Below are positions 42,392 to 54,355 of a stretch of 64,000 bases of DNA, piece after piece (the first letter of the stretch is position 1; every line of letters begins with the position of its first letter). The notes beneath the pieces were generated by a model. The model ran no database searches and had not been told where the DNA came from. It saw only the letters and a list, made by a program, of their open reading frames with translations. The DNA lies in contig JBAIAA010000516.1 in assembly GCA_037893245.1 (NCBI GenBank), forward strand, positions 496,001-560,000, read 5' to 3'. The translations under genes were made by a program, and so were the position numbers. This DNA comes from Crossaster papposus (taxonomy: Eukaryota; Echinodermata; Asteroidea; Velatida; Solasteridae).

Positions 42392-44156
42392 GTTTAAACA
42401 TGTGCAATTTTCACAACATAATATCAATTTTGAAGGGTGAAATGTGTTAGCTTTGGTTAATAATACCAATTGCCTCATAAAAGTGAACAATATTTTGGGG
42501 GTGAAAAACATTTATGGTCAACCCATTACATGTGTAACTGTAACAGTGCGTGTTTCAAAAGTAATCATCACTGAGGTCAACAATTAAAAAATTAACTTTC
42601 TTCATCAGATTGATTCAAACTTGAAACAGACCGCAGAACATGGACAAGTGTCCGCTGTCATCTTATACAGTGAGATATATATATTCTCATAAGGCCATTT
42701 AAAATTTATTTTTAGGCTTTTATCACTCAACATTGAGGGGTCGACGTCAGGCATATGGATCATTAATTCCAAACCATGGCTTGACAACCTTCAACCCACA
42801 CGTAATCTGTGCACGTAATCTGTGCACGTAATCTGTGTGATTACAAAAGGTATGATGTAGAGTTCAACCAACAACACAGCAATTAATTGGCCTACCCTTG
42901 CCAGCTATAGATGTCAAACTTTAAACTCTACGAGCACTGTATACAACAAGCGCTTAGCTCAATTCACAGTTCACGCACGACATGTTATGTATCGTATGTA
43001 TGTATGTATGGAGCCTAGAGCGTTGTCGTATCAATACCACATCGACCCATCATGGTTCCCGACTATACGATGACGCATTGCATTAATAGCATAATAAATT
43101 CGCGCGATGTGGTTTGTTAACTGTTGTAGGGTTGCACCATTAATCTCCATAATAAAAAAAAGATCAACGGGTGGCACAGACTCTGTTCGTATTCATTGTC
43201 AGATGATTGAATGGCTGTTTGCTGTCATTAATGTCGCACAAATTGTTATGATAATTATGGCCATTTTCCAAACCCTAACTTAGGCTCTGTCTTTATCACC
43301 ATTACCAAACTGAATGAACAAATCTAAAACGGAGATGAAGCGGGGGTTCAGAAAACGGCCTGTGGGAGACGTCATCATTTAGTCGGGAGCCACATCACAG
43401 CAAGCTTGACACGACAACACAAGCGCACTATGGCCAAGGCATGCATAACACAATACAGTAGCTATCGTGCAGAACGTTAGCGTGCAAATTTGGTGGATTT
43501 AGTGAGAAACTTGTCTGGAAAATACCTTTTTGGGGAGAGAAAAAAAAATTATAAATTGGGGCGCAGTGTTCTCCAAGTGTACATGTATAATAAACCATGG
43601 CGGCCCGCCATGCTATATTTTTGAGATTGGTAATCTCGCCATGCTTTAAAAATCGCCGCCATGCTAAAAAAATACACCCAATCTGGCAGCCAAGTATTAA
43701 CCAAAGCCATCACAAATGCAGCTAAACTCATGATGTCAAAGAAATACTGCACCTTGGACATTAACGCATTCCTGGTTCATGGGACCGATCTTGTTTAAAT
43801 GGACGTGAAGGACGCACTAGTTTAGTCAATACCGTTTCACATGTGCATGTTGGCAGTCTTAATTGGTTCCAAGACCTTCGCATGAATCAATTTCCCGGAC
43901 CAAGTGCCTGCAGCACGTGACTCTCACGCCATGCTTTCATTTTTTTTTTTTTTTAGAACATTGGGGCGGGAGTAGAAATGGACGGGCCGTGATGAAAACC
44001 TAAAAATCAATTTGAAATGGCCTAATCAAATAATGGCAGAGAATACAGGCAGAGCCCCCATTGTGTTGTAGTGACACGTTACATGATTGGTTAAGACGCG
44101 AGCTGTTTGGGGTGTTGGCCGATAGGAAATGCACAGAACATTCATAGCTGAAAATT
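42392..44156. other. Non-genic DNA
   Basis: No gene recognised. Includes three tandem 15-bp copies of CACGTAATCTGTG near 42798-42840, a CGCCATGCT-rich patch at 43590-43670 (both strands) and ATGT simple repeats near 42992-43012. Confidence 0.4.
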
Positions 44157-44618
44157 AAAGGACCCTTTCACAAATTTCAAAGGAGACTAACGAACAATGG
44201 TGGGGGAATATGTATGTCTAGAACTTAGTTGACGCAGCTGATAATCCCTCAGCTGTAGGCATTAATGGAGACAATGGAAGTAGGGTTTTGAATAGGCCTA
44301 ATCACTGAAGCGTGCATGATGCCATGATATCAAGTCAATGCGGCATGGCATGACAACGTTAGTGTGTATACATGTCCACCACAACATGTGTCACTGTCAT
44401 TAACGTAAGCCGTGTATACACCTCAACTGCAACAATCAAGCAAACTTCCATAGCGTGTATACGTCCTCCACTGAATAAAACCGCCATGCCTGACGGGTTA
44501 ACGCGACATCCGTGGATAGTACACAATTTTGTATGGGATGTTCATGACGTGTTTGTCCATCATCCGTTTTGAATTCCGCAAAAACTTTGTGTGTACGTCA
44601 TCTGACGCGAACTGGTTA
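44157..44618 (+). repeat. Interspersed repeat; empty-site paralogue of the 16.5-kb LINE
   Basis: Matches 16098-16467 and then 21501-21627, with the LINE absent. The junction at 44491-44506 reads GCCTGACGGGTTAACG. The right end, CGCGAACTGGTTA, is the terminus of the TTAA MITE family, so this is a longer or composite member. Confidence 0.75.
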
Positions 44619-44764
44619 GAAGGTTCGTGGGCGTGCTCCCTGGAAAATTTTGATAATCTACAATGATTCGGCCTGGATTATACGGTAATTTGAGAATAAA
44701 TTTTGGAACTCTGAGTCAATTTGGTGTAGTATCAAAACTTTAGTCCACGATGCAAGTCATGCAA

Positions 44765-44787
44765 CCCCCCCCCCCCCCCCCCCCCCC
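44765..44787. repeat. Poly(C) tract, 23 bp
   Basis: Uninterrupted C run; assembly length may be unreliable. Confidence 0.95.
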
Positions 44788-45537
44788 TTCTCCTATATCC
44801 TCCACTGACGTGCCGGACATCACTCGATGCTTTGTTCAAAACCGCGAAATCTAGACCTATTGTGTATAGGGCCTAGCCGCATTTCAGTCCCTTTTCAGGG
44901 GGTTTCGAGTGTTAAATATACATTCAATCAAGTACGACATTGACTTTGATCCTCTTCTCCTTTTCCTTTTTTTTTTTTTTTCTCTCTCTATTTTTGTTTT
45001 TTTTGGGGGGGTTTCCCAATAGGCCTTACTCTATAATAATTAAAGTAATGAAATAAAGTTAATTACAAATTAATACCAGTCTGCTCTGATGAATGATTAC
45101 AAATTTGCGATTAATGCCCCGCTAATGTTTTAAGCCACATTAAATAAAAATGAAAGTGAGGCTTGGAACGGATAAATAGTCTGCCACCATCCAATTCAAC
45201 GGTGATTTGGTTGCAACGACTATGTCGCACTGCATGTCACACACGTGCGCGTGTGTAAATGAACAAAATAATACGTGGTACATGTATGTTGCACGATTTT
45301 TGAAATTATTAGCGCCATGTCGCAGTCGCACGACTTTGTCGCGTAAATGTAAACACGGTCATTGATTTGGGCGTGTATATTAATACGGGCGACATTATCG
45401 CTCAACAAAATCGCTTATGTGTTCAGGGAGCACGATCAAAAATGGCTCCACCGTGAATATGGTCTATTATTTCATATTGTAAACAACTTTGACTTTTGGT
45501 TTGTTAAAAAAACAAATGTTCAAAGAATGAATACTAG
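44788..45537. other. Non-genic DNA
   Basis: Contains T-rich simple sequence (44965-45005). No gene recognised. Confidence 0.35.
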
Positions 45538-46286
45538 AGCCCCTTTCACACTGGACGATTTCCCCAGGAATTCCCCGGGGAATTGCGGTCGGTCTGTTCA
45601 CACTGCCAAAGAAATCCCCGGGAAACTGCTTTTCCCCGGGACTGCTTGTGAGTAGGGTTAAAGGAGAAATCCCTGGGGTTTAACGTTTTTCCCGGAGAAT
45701 AGCAACTACTGTGAACGTCGCAGGGTTTGAACTTACCCCACCTTTTTGCGTCCACGGGTAATCTCGAAAGGTCACAGGGTCACAAATAATTCGCGTGGTG
45801 ACTTAGTATTGTAATGCAGTACCTTTCAAACTTTTTGTAAATATATTTACAGTTAAGTACAAAAGACAAATAATAACGTTTGAAAATTATACAAATAATT
45901 TAATTTTAAAGAATATGAGCAAAATGAATGGTTTTAATATTTAATAAAAGAAGTGTCGTGAACAAGACTGTGTTTAGCTTCCTTCTCGTGTACATGTATT
46001 TATAACGTCCCGTGTGGTTAGGTACCAGTCTTCTATTTTCTTATCCGCATGATGCGTGGCGCAGCGGTTATCGTCGACCCATGCCACGCGCCCTCAGTTT
46101 AAACATTTCCCGGGGTTTGATGGCCAGTGTGAAACGACCGTGCATATTCCCGGGAAATAGTGTCCCCGGATGTTACCAAATGGGTCCAGTGTGAACTGTT
46201 GCCGAGGTGTTGGTGGGGTAAAAAATCCTCTGGAATTTTCCAGGGATTTATTTCCCGGGGATTGGCTCTGCAGTGTGAAAAAGGCT
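45538..46286. mobile_element. TIR element with CCCTTTCACACTG ends
   Basis: Left end AGCCCCTTTCACACTGG and right end CAGTGTGAAAAAGGCT are inverted. The subterminal regions carry repeated TCCCCGGGAA and CAGTGTGAA-type words on both strands. The centre is AT-rich, 749 bp in all. No transposase, and the target duplication is unclear. Confidence 0.7.
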
Positions 46287-47880
46287 TTACACTTGTAGCT
46301 CACAACCCACACACGAGCAGCAATTCCTTGAAAGGATTTTAGAGTCCTTTCTTGAGCAAGGTTTTGATCATCTGATTAAAAAAGTAGAAGCTTTTTAAAA
46401 ATATGTAAAGACAGCAGCACTATTTAGTATTTGGGTCATCCATAAATAAGGAGCCAATGTTAAAATTCTAATATCTATACTTTCATATGGAATTTGCTAT
46501 TTAATTTTGATCACCGTGTTCAAATCTGTGTATTTATTTTGTTGCCACCATTAATCTGTACTGAATAAAACCTACAATGAATCTTCCATGGCAATGTATT
46601 TTTAAAATTTTATAAAAATGAGCAAAAAATGCCAATTTTTAGGCAAACATTTGCAACATTGGAAAATTGTGTTACATGTACATTATGAGACATTGTCCTC
46701 CTTTTTAATGGTTAACTTGGTTAATTTGTAACTTAAATGATTTATAACACACCAATGCTCAATATTAGACTGGTTCCCAATCCTTCCCGTTATCTTTTGG
46801 CTTAAAAAATGGGTTAATAATTTGTTTTGGCGTGTACGTGCCGCAGTGGCTACTCACGCTTACTTTGTGTAAGTTAGAAAATGATGGAGGGAGTGGAAAC
46901 TACATGTAGTCTATGGTTGACTACGATGTGCTAAACTGGTTCCCACTGCACGCTATGAAAACAAAATAAAATGCATAATACCAGTCTGCACACACGCACG
47001 CACGCATCCAGATTAACGTTAACGCGTTCAGCATGCTTACAATCAGCTGTGGTATTTTTTTGTTAGATTTGTTTGGGGCCACACGCTTTTACACTCGGAT
47101 ACACGCAATAAAGGACAAAGAAGAACGATTTTTGTTTTTGCTATTTTGCTGCAGCTTGCAAATTTATTAATGTTCGCTAAATGGTACCGTGCCCTTACGG
47201 GGGTCAATCGGCCACCGACCCCCAAATAAGAAAAGTTAGCAGAGGTCAGGCTTGACCACTGCACCTGGTAATTATCAATCTATTAAATCCATTATAAACC
47301 AATTTCATACAAGCACGTGATGACAGCTTGCCAGATAGGCCACAGCTTGTGGCCTGGACCATGAACGAATGGGCAGCTTGCCCCAGTTGCAATTGACTTA
47401 TGGGCTGATTAGACCCCCATGGCAGCTTGCCAAAAGTCGATTACAATGAACGATTTTTATAAAACCGTATTGGTAATAATGAATCTACAATCGATTACAC
47501 AAAAAGATGATAACCATTCTACAATAAACTTGCATTAGACTTGTATGGGTTGATCACACCCCCATGGCAGCTTGCCAACAAGTCCAGTAACCACAATGCA
47601 TTACTATGTCTTCTTAATGATTAGGAGTTTCTAAAAACACTAATGGTGATTTATTAAAAGTTAACCTATAATTTTACTGCATAGTGCTTTCCACCGCCTG
47701 AACTGGCAGTTGGAAATGAATTGCCCCCGCTGAACTTGGACGTGGGTGCAGACTATGCTTACAATTGTTTCTATCTACTTCTTAATTTACAGGTTAACTA
47801 AAGCAAAATGAGTCTGTGTCAGTCCTTCCCCCAGCAAAAATGCCACTCGCGCCACCAAAAGCGACCCCTGGGAAGAAGGA
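46287..47880. other. Non-genic DNA with GGCAGCTTGCC motifs
   Basis: No gene recognised. Between 47325 and 47575 the word CAGCTTGCC (often ATGGCAGCTTGCC) occurs four times, and CCCCCATGGCAGCTTGCCAA is duplicated near 47418 and 47560. Confidence 0.4.
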
Positions 47881-47922
47881 ACTGGCACGATGACTCATGT
47901 TGCTTCCTCATCGGCAACAAGT

Positions 47923-48290
47923 TTACCGAAAATATGAAATGATGCAATGGGAAATATTTTGCCGAAATAGAGTGAGCCCTTCAGCAGAGAGGTGTACCCC
48001 ATCGAATCGATAAAGATGAAAAAACGACCATTTAAACTGTGGGTGGTGCAATACTGTTACGCCCAACCTGCGCGCGACCGATCGCGCCCATCTATTTATT
48101 GCCCGCCGCTTCATTTCAATTTTTGACTGAGAAAAAGCCCCATAAAAACAGGCCCGAGGTAAAATATCTGACCACACTAACTGTGCTTCAGGAAATCGGG
48201 CACGACACTCCGCCATGAATATGCGGATGCTTTGGCGAATACAAAAGGCATCCAAAGGCACAAGATCGTTATTTTTAGGTTTTAAAATTT
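47923..48290 (-). pseudogene. SGNH hydrolase relic of transposon type
   Basis: The minus strand encodes about 115 codons. NNDLVPL resembles the GxND block III, LVWSDILPRACFYG is a characteristic strand and loop, then RRLGVTVLHHPQF, and FDGVHLSAEGLTLF is block V with the Asp/His pair. The block I serine (GDS) is missing, so only the C-terminal two thirds remain. SGNH domains with WSDILPR-like signatures accompany tyrosine-recombinase retrotransposons such as Ngaro and related elements in marine animals (recalled, not searched). No recombinase or RT is visible nearby. This domain is only distantly related to the esterase of the LINE ORF1. Confidence 0.6.
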
Positions 48291-48563
48291 GTCGAGATCT
48301 GGGTGGATGAAAATAGTTATTATAAGTAAATAAAACTTACAGAAATTGGGTTTCTGCCCCAAAGTCTATTACTAATCTACCAGTATATTCCCATACCAGT
48401 TGAGTAATTTTCGAAAAATTAAGGTCAAATCCATTTTGGCCAAAATGTTGCTTTTATTGACCTTGAAAAATGGTTTTCAAACTTAAGATACATGTAAAGC
48501 CAAAAGAGTGTTCTGTGATCCATTGGGTCAAAGTTTCTAAACCATTTTACACAAGTTCTCTTC
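48291..48563. other. Unassigned spacer
   Basis: AT-rich, no recognisable feature. Confidence 0.3.
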
Positions 48564-48805
48564 TTAACCAGTTCGCGCCGAATGACGTGTATAAACGCAA
48601 AAATTTCCCCAAATTCAAAACGGATGACGCATAAACACGCCAAGTTCAAGTTCGCAAATGTATGTCAGCAGCGCGCAAGGCCGGAAATGCGTGGGTGTGC
48701 TTCCTGGCACTATCAGCCTGAACCCGCTTCAGATCGAGTTTCGTTAAAAATAATCCCGCCCGTCGGCTCGGCGATGTTAAAATAATCCCGGCGCGAACTG
48801 GTTAA
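48564..48805 (+). mobile_element. TTAA MITE, copy 4
   Basis: TTAA 48564-48567 and 48802-48805; ends CCAGTTCGCGCCG / CCGGCGCGAACTGG. Very similar to 325-563 and 40412-40657 (same AAGTTCAAGTTCG, GCCGGAAATGCGTGGGTGTG blocks), so recently amplified. Confidence 0.92.
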
Positions 48806-48899
48806 ACTCAGTGGAAGTCTTTTGTATTAAATAATACTTTATCAGAATGTCTGCTTGATTCAGGTGGTTCTGGCTGAAAAATAGATTTTCTTGCGTGGT

Positions 48900-49600
48900 T
48901 ATAGACCACACAAAATAAAGTTCTGCTTCCGGTTACCCGACCGATCCTAATTTAAGGCTGCGACCCTAAAAATGTTATCAGCAAGTAGAAAAAGAATATT
49001 ACAAAAAAAAATATTTACAAAATGCTTTTCAACTACCTACTTACAATTGCTATTTTCTGAGAAGAAACCTCTGTTATTTTTACAAGTTCCCTTCGCGATG
49101 ACAACGCGGTGCACGATTCCCTATCAGTATCACGGTGATGAAAACACGTGCATAATGCTCAATGCAGCAATGCTGTACTGGTTCCCCCTGCACCGCCCAC
49201 TAAAAGTGCCAAAGAAGGCAGGATGGAGTCTATGCATACACGGCCGACCAACATCATAACACTGGAGTTCAGGGTCGATCTGACAGTGTAAAAATGGCAA
49301 GTAAACATCGATGGAAAAAGATGATTTTTGCAAGTTAATTCACAGAACTTGATTCTCTTGTCTGTGTAATGTATTTTCCGTGTTCATGAATTTATTTCGA
49401 GGTTGTACAGCTTGTACGTGAAGTGATAGCCCAGCGTGTTTTGCCCGACATTTCCTACCGCAACACAAGGTGCGTCGCCCGCCATACACAGTGCATCACG
49501 CACGCTTACCACCGCACCACAAAGTCGTGCCCAGGCGTTGTGCATAGCACTGTTCATGACCTAAACTTTCCATTCTTTTAAAGAATTATTGACCGTAAAT
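48900..49600 (+). repeat. Most complete copy of unclassified ~0.7-kb interspersed repeat
   Basis: Collinear with 9885-10315 and, on the minus strand, with 11400-10600; fragments lie at 8432-8690 and 53040-53380. It begins near TTCTGCTTCCGGTTACCC and ends near GGAAAGTTTAGGTCATG-type sequence. No terminal repeats or protein found, so the class is unknown. Confidence 0.65.
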
Positions 49601-49913
49601 ATTAGGGCATGGATACATGTAACGTGCGTTAGTAAAAAGTGACATCGGCAATTTTGATGTGGAATATTAAAAATTAGAGGAGCACAATTGTGGAAACCAA
49701 TTTCTAGAACGAAAACCAGACACAGCGTCTGCGAAAAATGTTCCCAGGCCAGATTCAATTTTTTTGGGAGTTTGGTTTGGTCTGGTTTATGTCGGTTTGA
49801 CCAAGTCAACCCAACTTGATGAACAAATACATGACTTGGAAGTTCATTTACATTAGAAATTATACAAAACTAACAGTAAATGAATAACGCTTCTACAACT
49901 ACAAGTACCTGTG
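49601..49913. other. Unassigned spacer
   Basis: No recognisable feature. Confidence 0.3.
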
Positions 49914-51802
49914 TAATACCCCAGTCACAATTAAAGCGGAGCCCGGGCGGCGTGTGCGATTTCTAGGCATCGGCCGGCATGTAGAGGTCGGCGAAAGATC
50001 GTGCGATATGGCGGTCACAGTCACAATTAAAAGTGCCCCGTACGCTGCCATGACGGGGCCCGGGGGGTCGCCGACCGGCGATCGGCCGACTTTCTTGGAA
50101 ATGGGGTCGAATTATTGGCCCGTTTATCGGCCGGTGTCCGGCAGGCACTCGTCCGGTGCCCTGCTTATGTCCTTGCGATACCCCTGCGGTATCCGGCAGG
50201 GTGCCAACCAATTCTTACAGGTCGTACGGCGGCCGGACGGGCATCTGTAGTGTGCCTGTCGAGTGGCCAGCGATCAACGGCCGGCGGCAGAAGCTCTCCT
50301 CTGGTGGCCTTGTCACACCAGAACATTTTAGGCCAACGCGTGAGTAGCGTGTTGTAATTTTGGCAACACGCTGGCAAACGCTGACCAACGCTAGGCCAGC
50401 GTTAGCAACACGCTGAGCGCGTTACTCACACGCTGGGACACGCTGTCACACGCTGAGAAAAAAAAAAAAATTTCAACATAACTACAATTTCCAGTGTTTT
50501 CCAGCGTGTGACTGCACACGCTGGCGGCGCGTTGGAGGTTCGTTACTCACGCGTCGAACACGCTAGACGATTGTTATCAACCCGCTACTCACACGATGGC
50601 GTACGCTGGCGTACGCTTGCGACACACTGGCTATGGCCCTACCACACCAGAACGTTTTAGGCCAATGCATGAGTAGCGCGTTAAAAATAGTTGATACGCT
50701 GGCAATTGCTGAACTTTCACAGAAAAAAAGTCAAGTGGAACCGTGATTTCAGCGTGTCCATGCAGGGTGATAAGGGGTTCATAGCGTATGCCAGCGCGTG
50801 AGTAGCGTGTGAGGAATGCGCTAAGCGTGTAAGGAACGCATCACTGATTTATAGTAAAAATACGACAGCGTGTCGCCAGCGTGAGAGTAGTGGGTTGGTA
50901 ACGATCGTCTAGCGCGTTCGACGCGTGAGTAACGGCCTTCCTGCGCGCCACCAGCGTGTGCAGTCACACGCTGGCAAACGCTGACATTTTTTAGGTATGT
51001 TGAAAAATGTATTTTTGCCTCAGCGTGTGACAGCGTGTTCCAGCGTGTGGGTAACGCGCGCAGCGCGTTGCGAACGCTGGCCTAGCGTTGGTCAACGTTT
51101 ACCCGCGTGTTGCCGAAATTCCAACACGTTGGCCTAAAACGTTCTGGTGTGACAGGGCCATGACCTTCTTTAAATAAGAAGGTGCCGCTGATACCTCCAC
51201 AACGCTTGCGGGCACCTGCACAGCGCGTGTAGGTCGCCCGGTTGAGGGAGAGGTTGGCGTTTGCACGCTATACCGCTACAACCTGGTTCTTGTTGCATTG
51301 GTGGCTGAAGAAGAGATGTAGTACTTGCACTATGAAACTTGTGTGATAAACTGTGTGTAGATGTAGACCGATGAGCCGCTTTTTTTTACCCTGCGAGCCC
51401 CGGCCGATGCATGACCGATTTCAGGCTGGGCGCCGGCAGGGCGCCGTCCGGCCCCCGGTCGATTTCCGGCCAGGCACCGCCAAGTCGGCCGGCGTGTGGG
51501 CGGCGCCTGGCCGATATATTGATTGTCTGGGTTGTCCAAAATTTGGTTCGGCGCCCGCCCGGCGTGTGCGATGCCCTGCCGGACATCGGCTAGGCATCGA
51601 CCGATTTATTGGCGATCAGTTTGCGATGCGAAACGCCGCACCAGGTTTTAAGTCCGAGTTAAAAGTAACTCGATGCCCGCCCGATGCCAAAAAATGACCC
51701 GGCAGCCGCAAGGAGTCCTGTGGGGCCCCGGCCGAAAATGCCTAGAAATCCGCCGCAAACTAATCGCAAACCCATCGCAAGCCAATTGTGACTGGGGTAT
51801 TA
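49914..51802. mobile_element. GC-rich TIR element, 1.9 kb, with nested element
   Basis: Perfect 19-bp TIRs TAATACCCCAGTCACAATT at both ends. The flanking 370-bp zones are unusually GC-rich and made of GGCCGGCGATCGG/CCGGCCGATG-like words, partly inverted between the two sides. No transposase. The middle is occupied by a second TIR element (50306-51159). Confidence 0.85.
50306..51159. mobile_element. Nested element with ACACGCTGG-rich interior
   Basis: TIRs GGCCTTGTCACACCAGAAC / GTTCTGGTGTGACAGGGCC (one mismatch). The interior is packed with CACGCTGG, GCGTGTGAG and AGCGTGTT words in both orientations. A further left end, GGCCCTACCACACCAGAACG, at about 50634 suggests a tandem or internally duplicated copy. 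The transposon superfamily is not determined. Confidence 0.8.
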
Positions 51803-52158
51803 GTGATGATATGTGTAGTGAAACAGTCAAAGGTTTTCACGTATAGGTTCTCCGTTGCTTCTGCCAGCTGTTTCACTTTTTCCTACATGTATAAATAAAT
51901 ATGAGTGCAATATGGACTAAGTTACTGTCTTAATATTATCAAACTTGTTACTGTATTTATTTTAAAAGTCTGCCCTCATTTGTTTTGGAATTCATTTTTA
52001 AAGAGGCTTTATCCAAAGATCTATAAATGAAACAGAAAAAAACTTGAAATTTAAATGAATTATTTCAAAGTGATCGCTATATTTCGAGCATTGCTAACTG
52101 TTAGAAACTGTACTTTGGTACATGAATTTGGGAGTTATACCTGGCTTACATGTACATG
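51803..52158. other. Unassigned spacer
   Basis: AT-rich, no recognisable gene. Confidence 0.3.
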
Positions 52159-52166
52159 GCATACAG

Positions 52167-52509
52167 CAGTGTTGTAGTACTCATGATAAATGTACATGTA
52201 CTCATACTGATGATAAGTACTTGTACTCTTGAAAATGTTACCACACATGAGAAGAAAAAAAAGAAGAGCTATTGTACACCCTGGAAACAATCAAGTTTCC
52301 TACTGTTTGGGAAACTTGTACAAGTGTATAAAAGTACTTTGACAGCTAAAAGCATTTGAAAACCTGTTAAAATATTGAAATTTGCTCTACATGTACTTAA
52401 AGAAAGTACTTGTACTCGTGTAAACAAATAACCTTGTACTCGTACTCTTACTCTACTCATGCCAAAGTATTCATACTCGTACTCGTGGAGTGTACTGACT
52501 ACAACGCTG
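52167..52509. mobile_element. Non-autonomous hAT element, 343 bp
   Basis: Ends CAGTGTTGTAGTACTC and GACTACAACGCTG. 8-bp target duplication GCATACAG (52159-52166) / GCATACTG (52510-52517), 7 of 8 matching. Subterminal regions are tandem GTACTTGTACTC-like repeats. It shares the CAGTGTTGTAGT terminus with the element at 37475-38300 but has a different subterminal repeat. Confidence 0.9.
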
Positions 52510-52517
52510 GCATACTG

Positions 52518-53039
52518 TATACAGGTTTTTGGCTTTAGCTGTGAGCAAAGGGTGGTGATCTAGCCAACTCTTCGGTATAGCACGTATTAGTTTCGCAGCA
52601 TTCCACTGTAGTGCAAAGTAAAAAGCATTTATACTCACACATTGGGTAGCATTCAAGTTGGTAGCAAGGAATGTTTTTCTTGCTGGCTGTGCTACATTCC
52701 TGAATGTACTGGTACTTGATGAACTGATGGCAACTAAAGGGACATCAGGGGCAACACAGCATTTTGTCATATTGACTTACATGTATAAGACACATCTACT
52801 GTAGCAATTTACATCCGTCCAAACAAATAATACATGTATAGTGTTTCCAGTAATACCCGATCGACCGTAAACAAAATTGGCCGTACGTAGAGTCGGCAAA
52901 GATATTTATTTTGGCATGAAAGTAAAATGAATACATAATACCAAAATATATAAATCTTCGTGAAAATGTATAAATTAACTCAAATTGCTGTTAACGAAAC
53001 CTTTGCTATACTATAGCGTTTCTAAAGTCGCAGGATTGT
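52518..53039. other. Unassigned spacer
   Basis: No gene recognised. Confidence 0.3.
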
Positions 53040-53380
53040 TCCCGTTTTAATCAGCAAGTTACCGGGTAGAAACAACATAGTCTTTTCTGTCTTCACAAAA
53101 CAACAAAACTTTTGTTACAAATTGTCCCCGTTTTATCGGCAAGTTACATGTAGACACAAAATCTATGTCTTTTCTGTCTTCTCAAAAACGCTTCTTCAAT
53201 CAAAAATGCTTGCAACATTTCTGTCATCTGTATTTGCTTGTTTGCTTACTTACAATCGCTACATGTATCTATTTTCAGAAGGGTTAACCAATGTTTTTTT
53301 CGCCGGTGCGATCGGCATGCAAGCTCCGCAGTGAACGAAAGCACTACATATCCTGCATACAGAAATGCTAGACTGGTTCC
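53040..53380 (+). repeat. Diverged fragment of the unclassified interspersed repeat
   Basis: TTATCGGCAAGTTA, TCTTTTCTGTCTTC and CTTACTTACAATCGCTA follow the order of 9950-10110 and 48970-49060. An internal local duplication of CCCGTTTTA.TC.GCAAGTTAC is present. Confidence 0.5.
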
Positions 53381-53414
53381 CGCGGCGCGCGATACCACGG
53401 CTGACATATAGCTG

Positions 53415-53552
53415 GTGCGTTCGTTTAACTCACCCGAGTCGATACGGGTATGAGTAAAGGCAGTCAGATTAGCCGCGCAAGCCGTGCTATGAAAATGAAC
53501 GCTCAAACCCGGGCCATTACGATCCTCACTCGGGTGAGCTAAACGAATGCAC
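53415..53552. mobile_element. MITE, 138 bp, GTGCGTTCGTTTA ends
   Basis: TIRs GTGCGTTCGTTTAACTCACC / GGTGAGCTAAACGAATGCAC. A rearranged relative occurs at 54045-54136 (GTTCGTTTAGC ... GCTAAACGAAC, and an inverted GCTCAAACCCGGGCCATTA block). Confidence 0.75.
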
Positions 53553-53754
53553 TCAGCATGATATAGCATTAACGTTGTGTGTTCCTGTGGCATTTCTACA
53601 CTAGCACATGCTGCCCGCGGTCCACACATAGCGAATGCAGTACGGCTGGAGTTGGCCAGCGGCTGTTGCAATGAACGCCGATAATGTTGGTTTTTCTTAA
53701 GAATCATCAACCTTAAATATATTTCTCAGGGGTTTCAAAATGTTTTAGAGTAGC

Positions 53755-54030
53755 AGGCAGGTGGATGAAAGTTTACATTCTTTTACACACTCATCCTTTA
53801 TAAAGACAATTGACATACAAACATATTATGTTTTTTTATGTAAGCTAACCTTAGAATGGGAAATACTTTTCACTTTTTTTCACACTTTTTCTCAAGTGGA
53901 AAACCGTTTTCACCAAATTGTCACACCTTTTCACACGAGTGGACAAACCGTTTTCACACTTACATGTACAAACCATTTTCACACTGTTTCACAAAATGTT
54001 AACACCTTTTCACAAAATTTGAGCATCACG
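53755..54030 (+). repeat. TTTTCACAC-rich low-order repeat
   Basis: The word CTTTTCACAC or CGTTTTCACAC recurs about ten times at irregular spacing. Degenerate minisatellite; the open frame across it is compositional. Confidence 0.7.
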
Positions 54031-54119
54031 TGAGGATCATAATGGCCCGGGTTTGAGCGTTCGTTTAGCACAGTTCTCGCGGCTAACCCAAGTGACTTTA
54101 CTTAATTGTGTCGACTCGG

Positions 54120-54195
54120 GTGAGCTAAACGAACACACACACTGACTCGAACCCACGACCTCCTGCTTTCTAGCAGGACAACACAGAGTATACAG
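54120..54195 (-). other. tRNA 3'-half-like relic
   Basis: The minus strand contains CCTGC/GCAGG around a short loop followed by GTGGGTTCGAGTC, a B-box-bearing T arm. No A box upstream. Probably a remnant of a tRNA-derived SINE. Confidence 0.3.
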
Positions 54196-54355
54196 TGTAA
54201 AAAACACGTTGGGACTTACATGTAGTTGGGACAAGAGCGTAAAATTTCTCAAAGCCAAGGTACCAGTTGCGTCCAAATTTTTGGCTACGTAATGGAACAA
54301 CATTGAGAATAACACACAGAGTTAGTTGATACAACCGCTTACTTAGCCCTGCGTG

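Noticed and set aside
50115-51697. GC-rich frames of 80-114 codons
   Set aside because: Lie in word-repeat zones of a TIR element, open on several frames and strands because of composition.
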